From positions 20,327,203 to 20,391,202 of the forward strand of contig CM067062.1 of assembly GCA_033980235.1 (NCBI GenBank): DNA of 64,000 nucleotides, read 5' to 3'. Below, piece after piece: positions 59,962-64,000 of this stretch. Made by a program: the position numbers and the translations under genes. Every line of letters starts with the position of its first letter. The first letter of the stretch is position 1. Source of the DNA: Diadema setosum. Lineage: Eukaryota; Echinodermata; Echinoidea; Diadematoida; Diadematidae. The notes beneath the pieces are model-generated. The model saw nothing but the letters and a program-made list of their open reading frames with translations, made no database searches and was not told the origin of the DNA.

Positions 59962-60331
59962 CTAAAAAGGGTAAGAGAGTAAAAGAAAATATCGTTATCG
60001 AGAATGTTATAAGTGAGTTGCAGGTTGAGAACTTCAGAAAGACCAGTGTCGACAATAGGACTTCCGGTACAGTACGGTAAATGTACATGCCTTGGTTTGG
60101 GCCACTAATGTTCATTGGCTACAGGCGTCATACCACCGTATTCAACCTGACTTCAGTAGCCTTGCTGCTGGTTGATATCAATTTAAGCATCAGTCTTTCT
60201 GTCATTGCAATTTCAGCAGATGTATCCATGATACTTTCGTAAAGATAATGTAATTCAATAACGTAAGAGCACTTGAATTTCAGACGAAATTTCCTTGTTG
60301 TTGATGGAGTCAGTCGCATTGTTTAGCCTAC

Positions 60332-60449
60332 CGACCACGCTTGGCATGTCGTCGACAAAGACCGCTTCTCCCGTGGCGTGTTGTAGAGAGGCCTTGTGAG
60401 GTATGGGTTGGCCTACTGGGTCTCGGCTCGGCTGACCGGAAGGAACTCT
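60332..60449 (-). CDS. XDH: XDH-like enzyme exon: linker into Moco domain
   Basis: RVPSGQPSRDPVGQPIPHKA, SLQHATGEAVFVDDMPSVV plus one base. Family: VG.P..H..A..QA.GEAVY.DD.P. Confidence 0.93.
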
Positions 60450-61209
60450 CTGGGGTGTGAGAATCATGGGATACAACACTGTCAAGACATTTCAGTCAAC
60501 AGGCATGGTCAAAATCAACATTGAAATATTGGTAGAGATGGTCGATCGGGACTTTAAGACATACTTTCTTAGATGCTTTCGGTATCATGCAAGGTTATGT
60601 GATCATGAAACCGTGCACGAATATATGGACGATGAAGAATAAAGGAATTCAATGCCTGATAGTGCGTGAATGTGTTTGTATTTGTGTATGTGTGTGTTTG
60701 TGCGAATATGTATGACGTGAGTAGGATTATTTTCACTTAAAAAGATGCAGGCATATGAAATTCAGGTAGTCCAATGAGCAGAAGGCAAGGACATTTGAAA
60801 CAGTTTTTGCAAGTTGTTTACTTTGTGTGCGGAATGTAGGCCTATAAAGTTTTTGCCCGAGGCGGCATTTACAAAATCTGGGCAATGCGCACTTTACAAC
60901 ATCATGTAGCAAAATCGTGTATAGCTACGAAATGTTGTACATAATTTATACTGCCAATAGTATACTCTTCATGATTGTGGTGCAGTAAATAAGACTTGAT
61001 TTTGAAAAGGATGTCTCTAAATCGAATCCTGCCAAGCGCTTCATCCTTCAAATTCGGACAGAAGTTTTTATCCTCCCTCCCTCTCGACTCAGATTTAAAC
61101 ATATCTTACTTGCAATGCTGGCATTGATAAAAGTGGCAGAGCCCTGAATGCAGGAACAGTGCTGCCATTGGTAATTATGGTCGTGTTATTACAATAAAAT
61201 AAAATATAC
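60450..61209. other. XDH intron, nothing recognised
   Basis: A short GT-rich patch near 60660-60710 only. Confidence 0.3.
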
Positions 61210-61299
61210 CTCATACACTTGGGCACCGCGGACAGGCAGAAATTGATACAAGGAAGCGGCACTCTTTTCGCGAGATGACACAGAAACGTTGAGGTCAGG
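61210..61299 (-). CDS. XDH: XDH-like enzyme exon: interdomain linker
   Basis: PDLNVSVSSREKSAASLYQF, LPVRGAQVYE; 30 codons, phase 0, acceptor CACAACAG. The segment is poorly conserved in the family and is assigned by phase and position. Confidence 0.85.
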
Positions 61300-61454
61300 C
61301 TGTTGTGACAAAAAAGTAATGAAGACAACCATTAAAATTCAGACAGGTGTATTAGTATTAGCAAGGCGGTACTACAGTAGCCTACTAGGTGCCTATAGTA
61401 TCTCCATGGTATTAGCAGTAATAGATTGAAACGTTGCGCCATATTTCACTCTAT

Positions 61455-61690
61455 GGATATCAAAGTTCAAAGTTCAAACTTATTTTAATTTCCATCAAAT
61501 AAACAGTGAGAATTATATACAATGTATAAGAAGAGCATACTGCAAACACGTAAATTAACAAAAAAAAAGTGGTAATTAGTAACAAAATGAAGAAAACATA
61601 ATTGTATTTTTTAAAGATATATTGAATTATGCATACAAATATATTCATATCACGCAATAATTAAATGACAAAGCAATCCGATGCCCCTAC
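61455..61690 (-). mobile_element. Possible LINE 3' tail, minus orientation
   Basis: AAAGTTCAAAGTTCAAAC then TTATTTTAATTTCCATC; same form as 37095 and 52716. Confidence 0.3.
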
Positions 61691-61731
61691 TGAGCGATAG
61701 CGGCTGTTCACTGTGTATCAATCGGGCCCAC

Positions 61732-61897
61732 CTGACACATGCTAGGCTGGTCCAAGACCATGAGGTAAAACTTGAAGAAGAAGCTGAGTGTCAGGGACTT
61801 TCTGTACGTCTCCATTCCCCCTGGGGCGCCCGCTGGGAGAGGTAGATCTCTCTCGAGGGCTGACAGAGCGCTCTCTAGCATACTACTGTCCCATGAT
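61732..61897 (-). CDS. XDH: XDH-like enzyme exon: end of FAD domain
   Basis: Completes Lys, then SWDSSMLESALSALERDLPL, PAGAPGGMETYRKSLTLSFF and FKFYLMVLDQPSMCQ. APGGM..YR.SLTLSFFFKFYL is a hallmark of XDH C-terminal FAD domain. Confidence 0.95.
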
Positions 61898-62359
61898 CTG
61901 AAAAAAAAATATATGAATACCGATATGGACGACCTGACATTTGCTTCGGTCTTATCTCCTAGGACCTGGCGTTAGTGTTAGGGTTGTGATTAGGGTTTTT
62001 GGTCTACTTTGATGTGAGGCATGGGAGCAATCGTCGCATGAGAAAAATGTCATACAACCATAGATATGACAAGAAGAATGTATCAGCTGGAACATTAAGA
62101 ATTTTACAGGACTTTATCTAACACACTTTATTCTGTTAAACTTTACTTACGTCAAAAAATGTGACAATAAAGTCTCACTTATATGATTTCTGTTCTTAAA
62201 TGTGTACAAGAGGGCTCAAATATAAAAACTTGAAATATCTATAAGTGGTCACTGGTTCGTTTGCTTCGCCCTATTTCGAAATGGTTTGACCATAACAATG
62301 TGCGGAAGCATCGGTCATAGACCACGAGGAATGAATGTCTATAAGAGGAATTAACTCAC
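61898..62359. other. XDH intron, nothing recognised
   Basis: Two TTAGGG-like phrases near 61975-62000; otherwise nothing. Confidence 0.3.
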
Positions 62360-62550
62360 TTTCCTTTCAGGCTAGCCATAGTCTGGAGAGCCATCACTGT
62401 GGTAGCGGCCATTCCACCGAACGCCAAGGTGACGTCTTCGATGACTGGGGTGTCAGCCTCCACTCCGAAGAGAACCCTCATCCCAGCATTGACCACTGCG
62501 ATGTCGTCCTCTCGACGAGGCGACTGCTTGAAGGCGAAGACGTACTCGTT
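62360..62550 (-). CDS. XDH: XDH-like enzyme exon: FAD domain
   Basis: NEYVFAFKQSPRREDDIAVV, NAGMRVLFGVEADTPVIEDV and TLAFGGMAATTVMALQTMAS. AFKQ..RREDDIA.V..GMRV is the family FAD-domain motif. Donor GGAAA|GTGAGT. Confidence 0.95.
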
Positions 62551-63076
62551 CTGAGAATGGAAGGAAGGAAAGAATAAAGAAAGGAATGAAGGAAGGAAGG
62601 AAAGAAGGAAGGGGCACTTCACTCGTTAGATCCTATGATCTATTTTGCAGTCACACCACCTGCGAGAACATAAGATTTAATGTTCAATATTCACATCAAA
62701 ATTAACATCATTTGAAAACACCTCTGACCATGTGACGCAGCAGAAGGCACAAAAAGCTGGAAATATTGTCTGGATGGGAAAATATTGCACTTGTACTACC
62801 CATATCTTCAACATTTTCATATCAGTGTTAGATGACCAAACTCCCAAATGATGTGGCAGAAATCCCCACATTCTAATTATCTACATTTCTGAAAATTTTC
62901 TCGGATCTAATTTGTGAATCCCCCTCCTAAACTGACAGGAAACCACAATCATAATAATTTCAAGAATAGGGCATAGACCAAGTAAAGGCTTTCTCTAAGG
63001 TAGCGGGATTTTGTGGGAATAAAGTTGTTGTTGTTGTTGTTGTTGTTGCTTTGAGTGACCTAAGACCAAGTCAAAC
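62551..63076. other. XDH intron, short satellites only
   Basis: (GGAA)n near 62560-62610 and (TTG)n near 63024-63048. Confidence 0.5.
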
Positions 63077-63183
63077 CTGGCGAGTGAAGGGGATGGTAAT
63101 GTTCCGGAGAATCTCGTCCGGCATCAAGATGTTCTTGCGGTAGCCCGTGAAGAAATCCTCATTCATCGTCACAAAACGAGAGC
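63077..63183 (-). CDS. XDH: XDH-like enzyme exon with FFTGYRK NAD-site motif
   Basis: Completes Gly, then SRFVTMNEDFFTGYRKNILM and PDEILRNITIPFTRQ. FFxGYRK carries the Tyr (Tyr393 in bovine) that stacks on NAD and is typical of xanthine dehydrogenases and lacking in aldehyde oxidases, so NAD-dependent dehydrogenase activity is inferred. Confidence 0.94.
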
Positions 63184-63850
63184 CTGTCAGAAGAAGTAAA
63201 ACATCGTATTTATTCCTTTCTTGATAAGTCCCTGACATGAACGGAGCTAACAACTCATGGACGTGACCTGTCCGGACGACGGATAATCATCCTGTATAAA
63301 GCCGTTGATAGTTCCTTGTGCAATTCTTCAGGTCAGCAGTTTGGCTGGATAACTCAACAATCCTCACATTTTCATGTTTCAACACAGAACGTTTACAGCC
63401 ATGCCATTTCGTCAAACAAGCAGTCTTACATCACACACTACATATAAATGCAGATGCTATACTCTTCAAACAAGCTTTTGGGACAGTTATTCCTTTAACT
63501 CGTCTGACTAAATGTCATGTTCTCGCTCAGTTATTTGTTTCTTTGTGTTGTTTAGTCTGCGCCGTCGTGGGAGCGCGTGTTTCATTTGGTTGCTTAAAAA
63601 ATCCATTGATTCAATTTAGCTTGACATGTAACATCATCCTTTATATTATTCCATATGGGGTCCCTGGGATTGGGCCCTTTTAAACACACAGAGAAGACTT
63701 GTACTTCACAACAACAGCAACAAAAATGCATGATGTAATTCATCATAAAACATAAACACAATAAACTGAATAAACTTGTTATTTCATAGAATGTTTTCTT
63801 TAGTATATATAAAATTGCAAACAATATTTATTATACAGTATCTCGCTTAC
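63184..63850. other. XDH intron, nothing recognised
   Basis: No element or coding signal. Confidence 0.3.
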
Positions 63851-63899
63851 CTTTATACTTGACAAGAGTGGCGCAGACACGTGTGAGCGTGACTATTGG
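63851..63899 (-). CDS. XDH: XDH-like enzyme, most 5' exon in window (5' edge uncertain)
   Basis: PIVTLTRVCATLVKYK plus one base, ending AAAG|GTAAGC and joining the next exon as Gly. It aligns with the family segment before GTRRTV. The acceptor could be TATGAG (edge 63899) or CCAATAG (63892). An in-frame stop lies just upstream, so the exon cannot extend farther. The 2Fe-2S domains and first half of the FAD domain (about 370 residues) lie beyond the right edge. Confidence 0.65.
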
Positions 63900-64000
63900 C
63901 TCATAAATTCATGTTTTCAATGTTTTGCAAAGCAACTAATACATAATTTACATGAATGAAACACGCAACAGAACTTTTTCATTCATCACGTGTCTTTCTG

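Noticed and set aside
45433..63899. Calling the enzyme a plain aldehyde oxidase
   Set aside because: The FFTGYRK motif, GGKE, FGSIP and [10 protein letters not shown] are XDH-type; only the Arg880 site and MLERED wording lean to aldehyde oxidase.

Overview
The window is nuclear DNA from an animal with AT-rich, intron-rich, transposon-rich genes. The gene families (an ERR-like nuclear receptor, a xanthine dehydrogenase family enzyme), the many TIR/fold-back MITEs and the non-LTR retroelement fragments suggest a marine deuterostome invertebrate, most likely an echinoderm. The species is inferred, not proven. No rRNA, tRNA or CRISPR was seen.

Three multi-exon genes were assembled by hand from splice sites and reading phase. 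(1) Minus strand, 6795 down to base 1: a protein with an acidic repeat-rich N-terminus, a SUMO-interaction-like motif and a KKRKV nuclear signal, leading into a helical domain. It is not firmly identified. It runs off the left edge. (2) Plus strand, 11979-36542: a divergent estrogen-related-receptor-like (NR3-type) nuclear receptor in five exons that join in phase. Its DNA-binding domain sits in one exon, its second zinc finger has a lengthened D-box, and a one-base frameshift cuts off the AF-2 helix, which is still readable just downstream in another frame. (3) Minus strand, 63899 down to 45433: 21 consecutive in-phase exons (955 codons) covering the FAD-domain end and nearly all of the molybdopterin domain of a xanthine dehydrogenase family enzyme. 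The 5' part lies beyond the right edge and the last short exon was not found. Its active site is a mosaic: XDH-type FFTGYRK motif and GGKE glutamate, but Met at the Arg880 position and Val at the Phe914 position.

The introns and intergenic DNA are crowded with mobile elements. There are LINE remnants of several clades (I-like 7.3-8.9 kb, L1-like 12.7-13.2 kb, CR1/Jockey-like 13.3-15.8 and 50.6-51.6 kb, and a C2H2-tailed type at 33.4-35.0 kb and, reversed, 21.1-23.4 kb). MITEs and fold-back elements are numerous, among them a 3.5-kb fold-back built of CACACTGTGG-like repeats (16.26-19.74 kb) that carries a 124-codon reading frame and a nested palindrome, with a short relative at 56.83-57.11 kb. 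A tandem array of about 148-bp units (2.5-3.45 kb) is packed with TGACCT nuclear-receptor half-sites. The genes do not form a functional cluster. The strongest leads are the altered XDH pocket, the receptor with its odd D-box and broken AF-2, and the fold-back family.
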